A stretch of DNA of 64,000 nt from Oceanobacillus_B kapialis (GTDB lineage Bacteria > Bacillota > Bacilli > Bacillales > Amphibacillaceae), in NCBI RefSeq assembly GCF_042685265.1, contig NZ_JBHUMX010000014.1; one strand, 5' to 3'. Positions 17,544 through 25,632 of this stretch are shown piece by piece. The number at the start of each line of letters is the position of its first letter. Positions within the stretch are counted from its first letter, which is position 1. The position numbers and the translations under genes are program-made. A model generated the notes under the pieces. It was not told where the DNA came from, searched no databases, and worked only from the letters and a program-made list of their open reading frames with translations.

Positions 17544-17926
17544 CTGGGCAAATCAATACCCTTTTCGCTCAAGTTATCAAGACATTCCTGCAAATAGACA
17601 GAGGTATGCTCTGGATATAATGGGCGTTCTTGTTCGTCTACCTTCTCACTTCCATAAAGACTCTGTTTATCATGTGCTTCAGATATCTTTCCTCTGTAAA
17701 AAGGATCTTCCCATAAAGGATCCACCCGATATCCTCGTTGCTTCATCTCTCTCATAATTAGTTGATGGTAGACAAATAAACGATATGGGGAATAATCGAA
17801 AACATAATTTACTGTAGCGTGGGGTTTTCCCCAACCATTTCCTCTTAAAGCACAGCATTCACGATGTTGTCCAAGCAACTGCTGTCTAGGTAGGTTGGCA
17901 ATTAGTTCTTCATGCCAAAGTCGCAT
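17534..17926 (-). CDS. Pyrimidine dimer DNA glycosylase (Pyr_excise / T4 endonuclease V-like)
   Basis: A 130-residue protein with the opening MRLWHEELIANLPRQQLLGQHREC, then ALRGNGWGKPHATVNYVF and MKQRGYRVDPLWEDPFYRGK, the pattern of the Pyr_excise family. Such enzymes cut the glycosyl bond at UV cyclobutane dimers and nick the resulting abasic site. The ATG at 17926 is preceded by TAGGAGGAACCAAC; the longer frame from 17989 lacks a site. It converges on splAB, so two different UV-lesion repair enzymes sit tail to tail. Activity is inferred from the family. Confidence 0.78.
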   Translation of the reverse strand: MRLWHEELIANLPRQQLLGQHRECCALRGNGWGKPHATVNYVFDYSPYRLFVYHQLIMREMKQRGYRVDPLWEDPFYRGKISEAHDKQSLYGSEKVDEQERPLYPEHTSVYLQECLDNLSEKGIDLPRKK

Positions 17927-18009
17927 GTTGGTTCCTCCTAGTGTGAAAATGAATACTTGTATTGTAACGATTGAAAGGAGGTATGGCAACTGGATTGGAT
18001 ATCAGCACT

Positions 18010-18531
18010 TCAAAGCGAAAACACAGATTTAAAATGATTATATGTCCGGAGCTGTTCCTCATTGGATGCACGGGGAACGAAGCTTGTTCCTAAACGCTCT
18101 AGGAATTGTTCATAAAGCTCCATCAAAGTCAGCTGCTGTAAGGCCATTTTTATGTGGACATTTCGTACATTTTGGTTTTGCATCATCAAGGCGGAAGTGA
18201 AATTGGTATTTGCCATATCTTTGGATGATGTGTGTGCCTCTCTTGCAATCCACTGGTCATCCTGGCTAATTCCAAAATGGCCCATATTATTTTGCTGAAG
18301 TATGGCCATATTGATCGGACTTAGCTCTACATATGTTGCATGATAAGGATTAATCAATTCTAACATGACCCGGACATGGTCAGACATCGTCTGGTACTGT
18401 AAGGCAAGAATTTTCTTTAGCTCAGTACTTGTCGCCATTTCTTGATAGGCTTGTAATTTCTGTAGCATGCCTTCATGGGCGGTTAAGTGATCGGACATGA
18501 GACCAAGATCTACTACGGGTATATGTTCCAT
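18010..18531 (-). CDS. CotF-like spore coat protein
   Basis: A 173-residue, Met- and Gln-rich, all-helical protein of the ferritin-like CotF group. The N-terminal VDLGLMSDHLTAHEGMLQKLQAY and the later HIKMALQQLTLMELYEQFLERLG match coat proteins of this type. It would be part of the spore coat, made in the mother cell. A well-matched sigma-K promoter 30-60 bases upstream supports this. The lack of any enzyme motif is expected. Confidence 0.75.
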   Translation of the reverse strand: MEHIPVVDLGLMSDHLTAHEGMLQKLQAYQEMATSTELKKILALQYQTMSDHVRVMLELINPYHATYVELSPINMAILQQNNMGHFGISQDDQWIAREAHTSSKDMANTNFTSALMMQNQNVRNVHIKMALQQLTLMELYEQFLERLGTSFVPRASNEEQLRTYNHFKSVFSL

Positions 18532-18548
18532 ATGCTCCCCCTTTAAGG

Positions 18549-18594
18549 TAGGTTATTATCCTATAACCTATGACGATGAAGGAGAAGAGGTTCA
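18549..18594 (-). promoter_or_regulatory. Sigma-K promoter of the coat gene with overlapping palindrome
   Basis: On the minus strand TGAACC (18589-18594) and CATAGGTTA (18564-18572) are spaced 16 bases apart; the -35 matches GGMACM at five of six positions and the -10 is a perfect CATAnnnTA. TAGGTTAT and ATAACCTA (18549-18556, 18563-18570) form a perfect 8-bp inverted repeat with a 6-base spacer over the -10, a possible operator. Confidence 0.55.
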
Positions 18595-18655
18595 AAATTT
18601 GTTTAGAAAAAAGACAAGGTTGGGTAGAGTCCAGAGAGAAAGAGGTGAGCATGAT

Positions 18656-19312
18656 ATGTTAACAACAATAGCTTGGATTGCGTTATCCATTGGTATTATA
18701 AGTTCTATCATCATAATAGTGGATTTAATCAGGCATCCTCAACATATGAAAGTAATGAACATTGTATGGCCAATAAATGGTTGGTTTTTTGGTCCATTTG
18801 CTTTATGGAGTTATTTTAAATGGGGCCGTTTGCATGCAAAAGATTCAGTGCGAAAAGACAACCGAGGTACCCCTGCAAAGGTGTTTGTCTCAACAAGTCA
18901 TTGTGCTGGTGGATGCACGGTAGGTGATGTTGCGGGAGTTCCTTTAGTAGCACTAACAGGTTTCACGATTATAGGGTCCACCTTATTCGCACATTATCTG
19001 GTCCAGTTTATTCTGGCATATTTAGTAGGTATAATCTTCCAATATTATGCGATCTATCCAATGAACAAAGATCTTGGTAAAAAAGGAGCACTTAAATCAG
19101 CAATTAAGGCAGACTCCGCAGCATTAATTGCATTTGAGGTTGGCATGTTTGGTTGGATGGCGATCGTCCATTATGTCCTTTTTGCTGTTCCGCCAAAGCC
19201 TGATACTGCTATATATTGGTTTATGATGCAAATTGCCATGATACTCGGCTTTTTAACAAGCTACCCAGCCAACTGGCTTCTTGTTAAAAAAGGAATAAAA
19301 GAAGTTATGTAG
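18656..19312 (+). CDS. DUF4396 membrane protein
   Basis: A 218-residue protein with about six hydrophobic segments, matching DUF4396. It begins with an N-terminal helix WIALSIGIISSIIIIVDLI, then MNIVWPINGWFFGPFALW, a Cys-containing loop STSHCAGGCTVGD and a conserved SAIKADSAALIAFEVGMFG. The HCxxGC loop could bind a metal, which is inference. Function is unknown. GAGGTGA lies 7 bases before the ATG; upstream in-frame codons to 18497 overlap the divergent coat gene and are unlikely to be used. Confidence 0.85.
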   Translation: MLTTIAWIALSIGIISSIIIIVDLIRHPQHMKVMNIVWPINGWFFGPFALWSYFKWGRLHAKDSVRKDNRGTPAKVFVSTSHCAGGCTVGDVAGVPLVALTGFTIIGSTLFAHYLVQFILAYLVGIIFQYYAIYPMNKDLGKKGALKSAIKADSAALIAFEVGMFGWMAIVHYVLFAVPPKPDTAIYWFMMQIAMILGFLTSYPANWLLVKKGIKEVM

Positions 19313-19313
19313 G

Positions 19314-19697
19314 GAAGTTGAGACATAACTAAATCATCTATGCTTAAATACGAATAATAGGCTTTAGCACCGCTTCGGCAGAACACTTCGCTTTCCACGG
19401 GCACGGCCTCGGGCCAACAGGATGTTGGTTACAAAGACGTTGCCACAGGACGTGGCGACCTAAGTCTTTGTTCCTTTTCCACTGCGGGGTCTTCGGACGA
19501 CTCGTGCTGTTCCCGTTGGACAAGAAAGGCTACATCAGCGAAGCATCGCACGCAGAAAATGCGATAGCATTTTCAAGGAGTCTCCGCGTTCTGCCTACGC
19601 TAAAATAAGAAAACCCGAACTAGGCAAACCTTTATTAATGGATTTGCAAGATAGTTCGGGATTTCATGTGTTAAGAGAACTTTTGTCCCAGCCTCTT
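19314..19697. repeat. Dispersed composite palindromic repeat, about 384 bp, MITE-like
   Basis: A non-coding, more GC-rich block starts two bases after the DUF4396 stop. Its ends GAAGTTGAGACATAA and TTTTGTCCCAGCCTC are imperfect inverted repeats (11 of 15). Inside are nested stems: ACAAAGACgTTGCCAC with GTGGCGAcctaaGTCTTTGT (19431-19470), an outer CTTCGGCAGAAC with GTTCTGCCTACG, and a distal hairpin built on CCCGAACTA / TAGTTCGGG (19613-19661). I recognise this style of block from intergenic regions of Oceanobacillus-type genomes. No transposase is encoded. Confidence 0.7.
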
Positions 19698-19761
19698 TTA
19701 ACATCAAGATGCAGGGATATTACATAATAAAATAGAAGTGTATATAAGAGGAGGTAATCTC

Positions 19762-19926
19762 ATGGAAATTATTTTTATGTTTATAGCGGCATTTATTGTT
19801 TTTCTCCTTGCTATTATTGCGATTTCTAGGAGTGCTATATCGAGGGTAAAAGAACCAGCAAAGCAAACAGAAGAGAGAATTAATCAGCTTGAACAGCGTG
19901 TTAAGGAGCTTGAAGCAAAGAAGTAA
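19762..19926 (+). CDS. Small membrane protein with C-terminal coiled coil
   Basis: A 54-residue protein: one N-terminal transmembrane helix (EIIFMFIAAFIVFLLAIIAI), then a charged segment with heptad spacing (INQLEQRVKELEAKK) predicting a short coiled coil. It has a strong GAGGAGGT ribosome site 7 bases before ATG. It precedes an ABC transporter operon by 41 bases and may be cotranscribed. I do not recognise a named family. Confidence 0.6.
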   Translation: MEIIFMFIAAFIVFLLAIIAISRSAISRVKEPAKQTEERINQLEQRVKELEAKK

Positions 19927-19967
19927 ATGATTGGACTGGCTAAAATACATAGGAGAAAAAAATAAAC

Positions 19968-20825
19968 ATGATTGAATTAACAGGTGTAAACTTTAAAATA
20001 GGCAAGCAAACAATTATAAATAATATTTCCTTAAATATAAAGGTCCAGGAATGTGTGGCAATTACTGGAGAGAACGGGTCGGGAAAGAGCGTTTTATTGA
20101 AGCTAATAGCTGGGCTAGCTTCTCCTACAAAAGGAATGGTGAGGAACTCCTTCACGCATCGTGGCTACGCTCCAGAAACTCCACCAAAGTCACTACATTT
20201 TACCGCACAAGAGTATTTAATGTATATGGGTAAGATTGCAGGAATGAACAAGCATCAGCTTGAAAAGCGCATTTATACATTATTTAATCAATTTGATTTT
20301 GATTTTCAACAAGATTATATTCACAAACTATCAAAAGGTAATAAACAAAAAATAAATCTTATGCAAAGTTTACTTAAGGAGCCGTTCGTTTTAATACTTG
20401 ATGAACCGCTCTCCGGACTGGATCCTCAGTCACAGGAGAATTTTGTAAAGTATTTAAAAGAACTAAAAGATAAAGGAACCACGATTATATTTACGTGCCA
20501 TGAAGAGCTTTTAAAGGATAGCTTAGCAGACCGTATTCTTATAGTAGAAGATAAACGGATAAAAGAGGGGCAATTAAGCCATAAAGTGCTTTACCGTTCA
20601 ATCCAGTTTTCAGGGGATCACACTAAACTTTTCCCTGTTATTAAAAAGTCAGCAGGTGTTGAAACTGTCACAAGGCTCCCAAATGGAAGTTATGAAGTAA
20701 TCGTAAAAGCAGAATATAGCGATATAATTCTTTTGGAAATCCTTAAGATGGGTGGAAAGATAGAATTTCTTTCAACACGCCTTACCGAAAAAAATACCCA
20801 AACAGAAGGACAGGAGGTATTGTGA
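19968..20825 (+). CDS. ABC transporter ATP-binding protein
   Basis: A 285-residue ATPase with Walker A GENGSGKS near residue 35, Q-loop substitute near FTAQEYLMYMG, signature LSKGNKQKINLMQSLL, Walker B VLILDEPLSGLD and switch His in FTCHEE. The LSKGNKQ form of the signature is typical of CcmA/YhaQ-type exporter ATPases, paired with a DUF-type permease. The next gene overlaps by 4 bases and encodes that permease. Substrate unknown. Confidence 0.88.
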   Translation: MIELTGVNFKIGKQTIINNISLNIKVQECVAITGENGSGKSVLLKLIAGLASPTKGMVRNSFTHRGYAPETPPKSLHFTAQEYLMYMGKIAGMNKHQLEKRIYTLFNQFDFDFQQDYIHKLSKGNKQKINLMQSLLKEPFVLILDEPLSGLDPQSQENFVKYLKELKDKGTTIIFTCHEELLKDSLADRILIVEDKRIKEGQLSHKVLYRSIQFSGDHTKLFPVIKKSAGVETVTRLPNGSYEVIVKAEYSDIILLEILKMGGKIEFLSTRLTEKNTQTEGQEVL

Positions 20826-21529
20826 TAGCACTTGCGTATTATCTGTTTAAAGATTACTTGAGGTCTTTCTTGTACGTGCCACCTGTAACCCTATTTTTTC
20901 TATGGACGATTGTAGCGTATACTTATGTTCCTAATCCTGTTTTCAGCAGTTATGCCGTTTCTTGTGCAGTGCTTTATTTTATTACTGCCTGGATTACAGT
21001 AACCTTGATCAATAAAGAGGAGACAACACAACTGAATATTACAGCTGTACATGCAGGAAGTATTGTAGCTGTGTTAATTGGCAAGCTGTTAGTCGTTATT
21101 ATTATCGTAAACTGTCTTACCATCTTGGCGGTCTTTTATCCCATTCTAATAGGTGCCTTCAATCGCTCTGTTACAATATGGGATGTTATGGTTGCGATCT
21201 TGGTACATGTACTTATTTCTCTTCTAAGTATTGCAATTTCACTCTATTTTACAAAAATATGGAACAAAAGGACACGAAGCACATGGCTTTTACTTGTGTT
21301 AATCTTAGTGATTTCACTTGCAAAGGGTGGGATAGTAAACAGTCTTCCGGATAGCTTGAGCTTCATTACTTGGGTTATTCCTCCATCTTTTACAATTATG
21401 GAAATGCTGCCTGAGGATGCTGTCCTTTTGAATGCCTCCTTGCTATTCAATACGCTATACATAGTTAGTTATGCGATCTTATTATTTGCGATTTTTTTCA
21501 CTCAACTACGCAAAAGAACGCCTCTCTAA
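20822..21529 (+). CDS. ABC transporter membrane subunit
   Basis: A 235-residue protein with about six hydrophobic helices and no soluble domain, starting at GTG in a GTGA overlap with the ATPase gene. AGGAGG precedes it. It resembles ABC-2 type permeases in layout. Together the two genes would form a homodimeric exporter of unknown substrate. A terminator overlaps the stop region. Confidence 0.78.
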   Translation: MIALAYYLFKDYLRSFLYVPPVTLFFLWTIVAYTYVPNPVFSSYAVSCAVLYFITAWITVTLINKEETTQLNITAVHAGSIVAVLIGKLLVVIIIVNCLTILAVFYPILIGAFNRSVTIWDVMVAILVHVLISLLSIAISLYFTKIWNKRTRSTWLLLVLILVISLAKGGIVNSLPDSLSFITWVIPPSFTIMEMLPEDAVLLNASLLFNTLYIVSYAILLFAIFFTQLRKRTPL

Positions 21530-21546
21530 TGAGTGAGGCGTTCTTC
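21513..21546. terminator. Terminator between ABC permease and mtnU
   Basis: AAGAACGCCTC and GAGGCGTTCTT form a perfect 11-bp stem, shared by the two convergent genes. The T-run is short. Confidence 0.7.
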
Positions 21547-22335
21547 CTACAATCTATAAATATCCGGACGCCGATCAGTGAAAATAGGGATCTGTTGGCG
21601 AACGTCATCGACCTGTTGAATATCGATTTCACTATAAAGAATGGTCTCTTTGTCAGCTGCATCTTCTATAATTTCTCCCCAAGGACCAATGACCATCGAA
21701 TGACCACCAAATTTATTGTTTGGATCCGCTCCTACGCGATTACACGCAATGACGTAACACTGATTTTCAATAGCTCTGCTAATAAGCAATGCTTTCCAAT
21801 GATCGATCCGCTTTGCAGGCCACTCGGCAACAACATATAAAACCTTTGTATTGTCCAGCATATGGGTTCTAATCCATTCAGGGAAGCGAATATCGTAGCA
21901 AATTACCCCTGCAGATTTAATACCAGCTAATTCAAAAGCACCTGTGTCATTACCTTCTATTAAATGTTTTTCCTCATCCATCAGCCTAAAAAGATGAGCT
22001 TTCGCATATTCCTTTACAAGCTCTCCGTTGGCGTCCAGTACAAGCATGGAATTTGTTACACCTTGGTCTGTTCGCTTGGCAACAGATCCAGCAACTAGAT
22101 GCACCTTGTACTCCTGTGCTAGCTTGGAAAGAAAACTAATCGCTCGTTTTCCTTCATGATCAGCAATTTCATCAAGACGAGTCAGGTCATAGCCAGTTGT
22201 CCATAACTCGGGCAACACAACAACATCGACTTGCTTTTCTTTCAAATTTGCAAACATACTTTCTACCTTTTTTTCATTAGCTGCCGGGTCACCGAAAACT
22301 ATATCCATTTGAAATAAGGCAACAGACAATGTCAT
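21547..22335 (-). CDS. mtnU: Carbon-nitrogen hydrolase (omega-amidase-like), MtnU type
   Basis: A 262-residue nitrilase-superfamily enzyme with the catalytic triad visible as Glu in VVLPELWTTGYDL, Lys in YAKAHLFR and Cys in GVICYDIRFPEW. It would hydrolyse the amide of 2-oxo acids such as 2-oxoglutaramate or ketoglutaramate-type by-products of methionine-salvage transamination. In B. subtilis, mtnU (ykrU) lies divergent to the aminotransferase mtnE, and the same divergent pair is seen here. The ATG at 22335 is preceded by AAAGGAG; the frame upstream to 22359 has no site. Confidence 0.85.
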   Translation of the reverse strand: MTLSVALFQMDIVFGDPAANEKKVESMFANLKEKQVDVVVLPELWTTGYDLTRLDEIADHEGKRAISFLSKLAQEYKVHLVAGSVAKRTDQGVTNSMLVLDANGELVKEYAKAHLFRLMDEEKHLIEGNDTGAFELAGIKSAGVICYDIRFPEWIRTHMLDNTKVLYVVAEWPAKRIDHWKALLISRAIENQCYVIACNRVGADPNNKFGGHSMVIGPWGEIIEDAADKETILYSEIDIQQVDDVRQQIPIFTDRRPDIYRL

Positions 22336-22524
22336 AAAAACAGCTCCTTTAAATTGCAAAGCTCGTAAGCTTTTTACGCTGTACGTTTATTATTGATGCT
22401 AATTATCCCATCGGCTTATTACCCTGTCAATTTTCCGGTATCTTTGTAATGCCGCTTTACAAAAGGAATGAATTTGGCTAACATAGTTTATTAGAATTTC
22501 AGAATTGTTAGAGGTGAGAATACC

Positions 22525-23697
22525 GTGCAATACTTTCCAGTTTCAGATACATTAAAACGACTACCAGAGCAGTTTTTTGCTAATCTGGTAAATAAAGTAC
22601 AAAAACTAAGCAGTGAAGGACATGACATTATTAATCTTGGGCAGGGAAACCCTGATTTACCGACACCTGACCATATCGTAGAAGAGTTAAAGACGGCAGC
22701 GGATAATCCTGCCTACCATAAGTACTCTCCCTTTACAGGTCATCCGTTTCTTAAGGAAGCGGTAGCCACTTTTTACAAACGAGAGTACGATGTAGACATT
22801 GACCCTGAAACAGAGGTAGCAATACTGTTTGGTGCAAAGACAGGATTGGTAGAAATTAGTCAATGCTTACTAAACCAAGGAGATACTGCACTGTTACCAG
22901 ATCCAGGATATCCAGATTATATGTCAGGAATTGCGATGGCGAATGCCAATCCAGTATTTATGCCATTACTTGAAGAGAACGGCTTTTTACCTGATTATAA
23001 TGAACTAAATAATGCAGACCTCGATGCAGCCAAGCTATTATTTTTGAACTACCCAAATAATCCGACAGCAGGGACTGCAACAAAGCAGTTTTTTGATGAA
23101 ACAATTGAACTGGCTAAACAGCACAATATCTGTGTCGTGCATGATTTTGCTTATGGAGCAATTGGTTTTGATGGACAAAAACCGCAGAGCTTTATGCAGT
23201 CTGCTGGCGCAAAAGATATTGGCGTTGAAATGTATACTTTATCTAAAACGTATAATATGGCTGGCTGGCGTGTAGGTTTTGCAGTGGGAAATCCTTCGGT
23301 CATCAAAAGTCTTAATCTGATCCAAGATCACTTGTATGTAAGCTTGTTTGGTGCTGTGCAGCAGGCGGCACAAGAGGCTTTGCTCGGGGATCAAACTGTT
23401 GTAGAGGAGCTTGTAGCTACATATGAGAAAAGAAGAGATGTGTTTGTAGAAAAGCTACGGGAAATTGGCTGGGAAGTACCTGCTCCTAAAGGTACCTTCT
23501 TTGCCTGGCTACCAGTCCCAGAAGGATTTACCTCCGAGCAGTTTGCTGATTTGCTATTAGAGAAAGCGCATGTTGTAGTGGCTCCTGGAAACGGGTTTGG
23601 GGAATCTGGGGAAGGCTTTGTCCGTGCTGGCTTACTAGCTAGTGAAAAAAGGCTTGCAGAGGCAGCAGCTCGGATTGGCAAACTCGGAATTTTTTAA
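22525..23697 (+). CDS. mtnE: Pyridoxal phosphate aminotransferase, MtnE type
   Basis: A 390-residue fold-type I aminotransferase of the aspartate/aromatic family. Visible are NLGQGNPDLPTPDH, the PLP-contacting NYPNNPTAG, HDFAYGAIGF and the Schiff-base Lys in YTLSKTYNMAGWRVGF. In methionine salvage this enzyme converts 2-oxo-4-methylthiobutyrate to methionine. The assignment rests on similarity and on the divergent partner mtnU. Start is GTG 8 bases after GAGGTGA. No S-box is visible in the 190-bp divergent region, although one follows this gene. Confidence 0.82.
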   Translation: MQYFPVSDTLKRLPEQFFANLVNKVQKLSSEGHDIINLGQGNPDLPTPDHIVEELKTAADNPAYHKYSPFTGHPFLKEAVATFYKREYDVDIDPETEVAILFGAKTGLVEISQCLLNQGDTALLPDPGYPDYMSGIAMANANPVFMPLLEENGFLPDYNELNNADLDAAKLLFLNYPNNPTAGTATKQFFDETIELAKQHNICVVHDFAYGAIGFDGQKPQSFMQSAGAKDIGVEMYTLSKTYNMAGWRVGFAVGNPSVIKSLNLIQDHLYVSLFGAVQQAAQEALLGDQTVVEELVATYEKRRDVFVEKLREIGWEVPAPKGTFFAWLPVPEGFTSEQFADLLLEKAHVVVAPGNGFGESGEGFVRAGLLASEKRLAEAAARIGKLGIF

Positions 23698-23705
23698 ACT
23701 AGTTC

Positions 23706-23734
23706 TTGACAAACTAGGACTTGAGGATTATGAT
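23706..23734 (+). promoter_or_regulatory. Sigma-A promoter of metNPQ
   Basis: TTGACA and TATGAT are separated by 17 bases, directly upstream of the S-box leader. Confidence 0.8.
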
Positions 23735-23762
23735 AGTTTTTATCCTAACAATTTGAATATTT

Positions 23763-23864
23763 CTTATCTAGAGTGACGGAGGGAAAGGCCCGTTGATGTC
23801 ACAGCAACCTTCCATTTAGGAGTGGTGCTACTTCCTGCAGAATGAATTCATTCTGGAAGATAAG
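23763..23864 (+). ncRNA. SAM-I (S-box) riboswitch
   Basis: The closing helix is CTTATC (23763) with GATAAG (23859-23864). Between them stand the S-box core elements AGAG, GGAGGGA, GGCCC, TGATG and CAGCAACC, followed by a hairpin near GCAGAATGAATTCATTCTG. It binds S-adenosylmethionine and would switch off the downstream methionine transporter when SAM is high. Confidence 0.93.
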
Positions 23865-23884
23865 TGTGAGATACTTGTAATCGA

Positions 23885-23914
23885 CACCCTCTTTCATAAT
23901 GAAAGAGGGTTTTT
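23885..23914 (+). terminator. Intrinsic terminator of the S-box
   Basis: ACCCTCTTTCAT and ATGAAAGAGGGT form a stem followed by TTTTT; it is the expression platform between aptamer and metN. Confidence 0.9.
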
Positions 23915-23942
23915 TGATGGTGTCAGAATTGGAGTGTGCAAT

Positions 23943-24956
23943 ATGATAAAAGTTGAAAATGTAAGCAAAGTGTATAACACGAAATCAGGGAAAGTAGTTG
24001 GGGTGGACGATGTATCACTGGAAGTTCTAAAAGGAGATATCTATGGCATTGTCGGGTACAGTGGTGCTGGGAAAAGTAGCTTGATCCGTTGTATGAACAT
24101 ATTAGAGCGTCCTACATCCGGAAAAATAGAAGTGGACGGAGTTGATTTATTACAACTTAGCTCGAAAAAACTTCGCGAGGCTCGGCAATCCATCGGGATG
24201 ATCTTCCAAGGTTTTTACCTTGCTTCAGCCAAGACTGTGTTTGACAATGTCGCATTTGCATTAAAAGCAGCTGGTGTGGCTACTACACAAAGAAAAGAGC
24301 GGGTTATGGAACTCCTTGATTTGGTTGGGTTATCGGATAAAGCGAGTCATTACCCTGCACAATTAAGTGGCGGGCAAAAGCAGCGAGTGAGTATAGCCAG
24401 GGCACTTGCCAACAATCCAAAAGTGCTGCTTTGTGATGAAGCAACTTCTGCACTGGATCCAAGCACAACAAAATCGATTCTAAAGTTACTAAAAAAAATT
24501 AACCAAGAGTTTGGCATTACCATTGTTTTAATAACACACGAGATGGAAGTCGTAAAAGAAATTTGTGATACTTGTGCGGTGATGCAGGATGGAAGAATTA
24601 TTGAGCAAGGACCTTCTTATGATATTTTTGCTAACCCGAAAGAAGAGCTTACGAAGCAGTTTATTGATACAATCTTAAACTTTGATTTACCAGCTAAACT
24701 ATTGGAAGCTTGTAAAGGAACAATCCTTCAACTCCAGTTTCGCGGTGATTTAGCAAGTGACCCAGTTGTATCTGACATGCTTCAGAAGTTTAAAGTTAGT
24801 GCGAATATTCTTCACGGGAAAGTGGAGTACATAAAAGAAACGCCTCTAGGTATTTTTATTATGGAACTACTTGGGGATCCGCAAGAAGTAGCGGAAGCGA
24901 AACTTTATTTAGAAGAGCGGTTAAAGCAAGTGGAGGTGATCCAGCATGCTCGATAG
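23943..24956 (+). CDS. metN: Methionine ABC transporter ATP-binding protein
   Basis: A 337-residue ATPase with Walker A GYSGAGKSS near residue 38, signature LSGGQKQRVSIARAL, Walker B VLLCDEATSALD and switch ITHEME. A C-terminal ACT-like NIL domain (about 265-337) carries LQLRFRGDL-type residues (ILQLQFRGDL); this domain binds methionine and gives feedback inhibition of uptake. The ATG at 23943 follows TTGGAG; a GTG at 23934 is less favoured. First gene of an S-box-controlled operon; overlaps metP by 11 bases. Confidence 0.95.
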   Translation: MIKVENVSKVYNTKSGKVVGVDDVSLEVLKGDIYGIVGYSGAGKSSLIRCMNILERPTSGKIEVDGVDLLQLSSKKLREARQSIGMIFQGFYLASAKTVFDNVAFALKAAGVATTQRKERVMELLDLVGLSDKASHYPAQLSGGQKQRVSIARALANNPKVLLCDEATSALDPSTTKSILKLLKKINQEFGITIVLITHEMEVVKEICDTCAVMQDGRIIEQGPSYDIFANPKEELTKQFIDTILNFDLPAKLLEACKGTILQLQFRGDLASDPVVSDMLQKFKVSANILHGKVEYIKETPLGIFIMELLGDPQEVAEAKLYLEERLKQVEVIQHAR

Positions 24957-25608
24957 AATAATTGAGATTCTTCCAGAACTAAACACTGCATTTTTTGAAA
25001 CATTATTAATGGTTGGTATTGGCTTACTTGTTGCCCTTATCCTTGGACTCCCGATCGGTATTTTACTATATGTAACAGATAAAGGACTATTTTGGGAAAA
25101 CCGAATTGCTAAAGGAACGATTGGTATTTTGGTCAATTTAGTTCGATCCATTCCATTTATCATATTGCTAGTCTTTCTATTTCCTTTTACAGATCTAGTA
25201 GTGGGGCGTATAACAGGACCACTTGCAGCATCGGTTTCACTATCAGTTGCAGCTATTCCATTCTATGCCCGAATTGTGGAGTCTGCTGCAAGAGAGATTG
25301 ACAAAGGGGTTATAGAAGCAGCAATTGCTGTAGGGGCCTCACCTTGGTTAATTATTAAGGACATTATTCTTCCTGAAACGAAGCCAGGACTTATTAGCGG
25401 GTTAACCATCACAGCAATCAGTCTTATCGGGTATTCTGCAATGGCCGGAACAATTGGTGGTGGCGGTATAGGGGATTTAGCCATCCGCTATGGATACTAC
25501 CGTTATGACGACACGGTTATGATTACAACTGTTATTGTACTAATTGTTTTAGTACAGCTCATTCAATATCTTGGTGACTTTATCGCCAAAACGGTAAACA
25601 AAAAATAA
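24946..25608 (+). CDS. metP: Methionine ABC transporter permease
   Basis: A 220-residue membrane protein with five or six helices and the EAA loop VIEAAIAVGASPWLIIKDIILPE that contacts MetN. It forms the translocation path for methionine. The ATG at 24946 is inside the end of metN and follows GGAGGTGATCC. Confidence 0.94.
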   Translation: MLDRIIEILPELNTAFFETLLMVGIGLLVALILGLPIGILLYVTDKGLFWENRIAKGTIGILVNLVRSIPFIILLVFLFPFTDLVVGRITGPLAASVSLSVAAIPFYARIVESAAREIDKGVIEAAIAVGASPWLIIKDIILPETKPGLISGLTITAISLIGYSAMAGTIGGGGIGDLAIRYGYYRYDDTVMITTVIVLIVLVQLIQYLGDFIAKTVNKK

Positions 25609-25632
25609 AAAACACATATTGGAGGAACCATC

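Noticed and set aside
19371..19600. Possible insertion sequence or tRNA/rRNA fragment because of higher GC content
   Set aside because: There is no open frame, no transposase motif and no tRNA or rRNA signature; it fits a non-autonomous palindromic repeat better.
22336..22524. Possible S-box between mtnU and mtnE
   Set aside because: No AGAG, GGCCC or closing-helix elements of the SAM-I aptamer are present.
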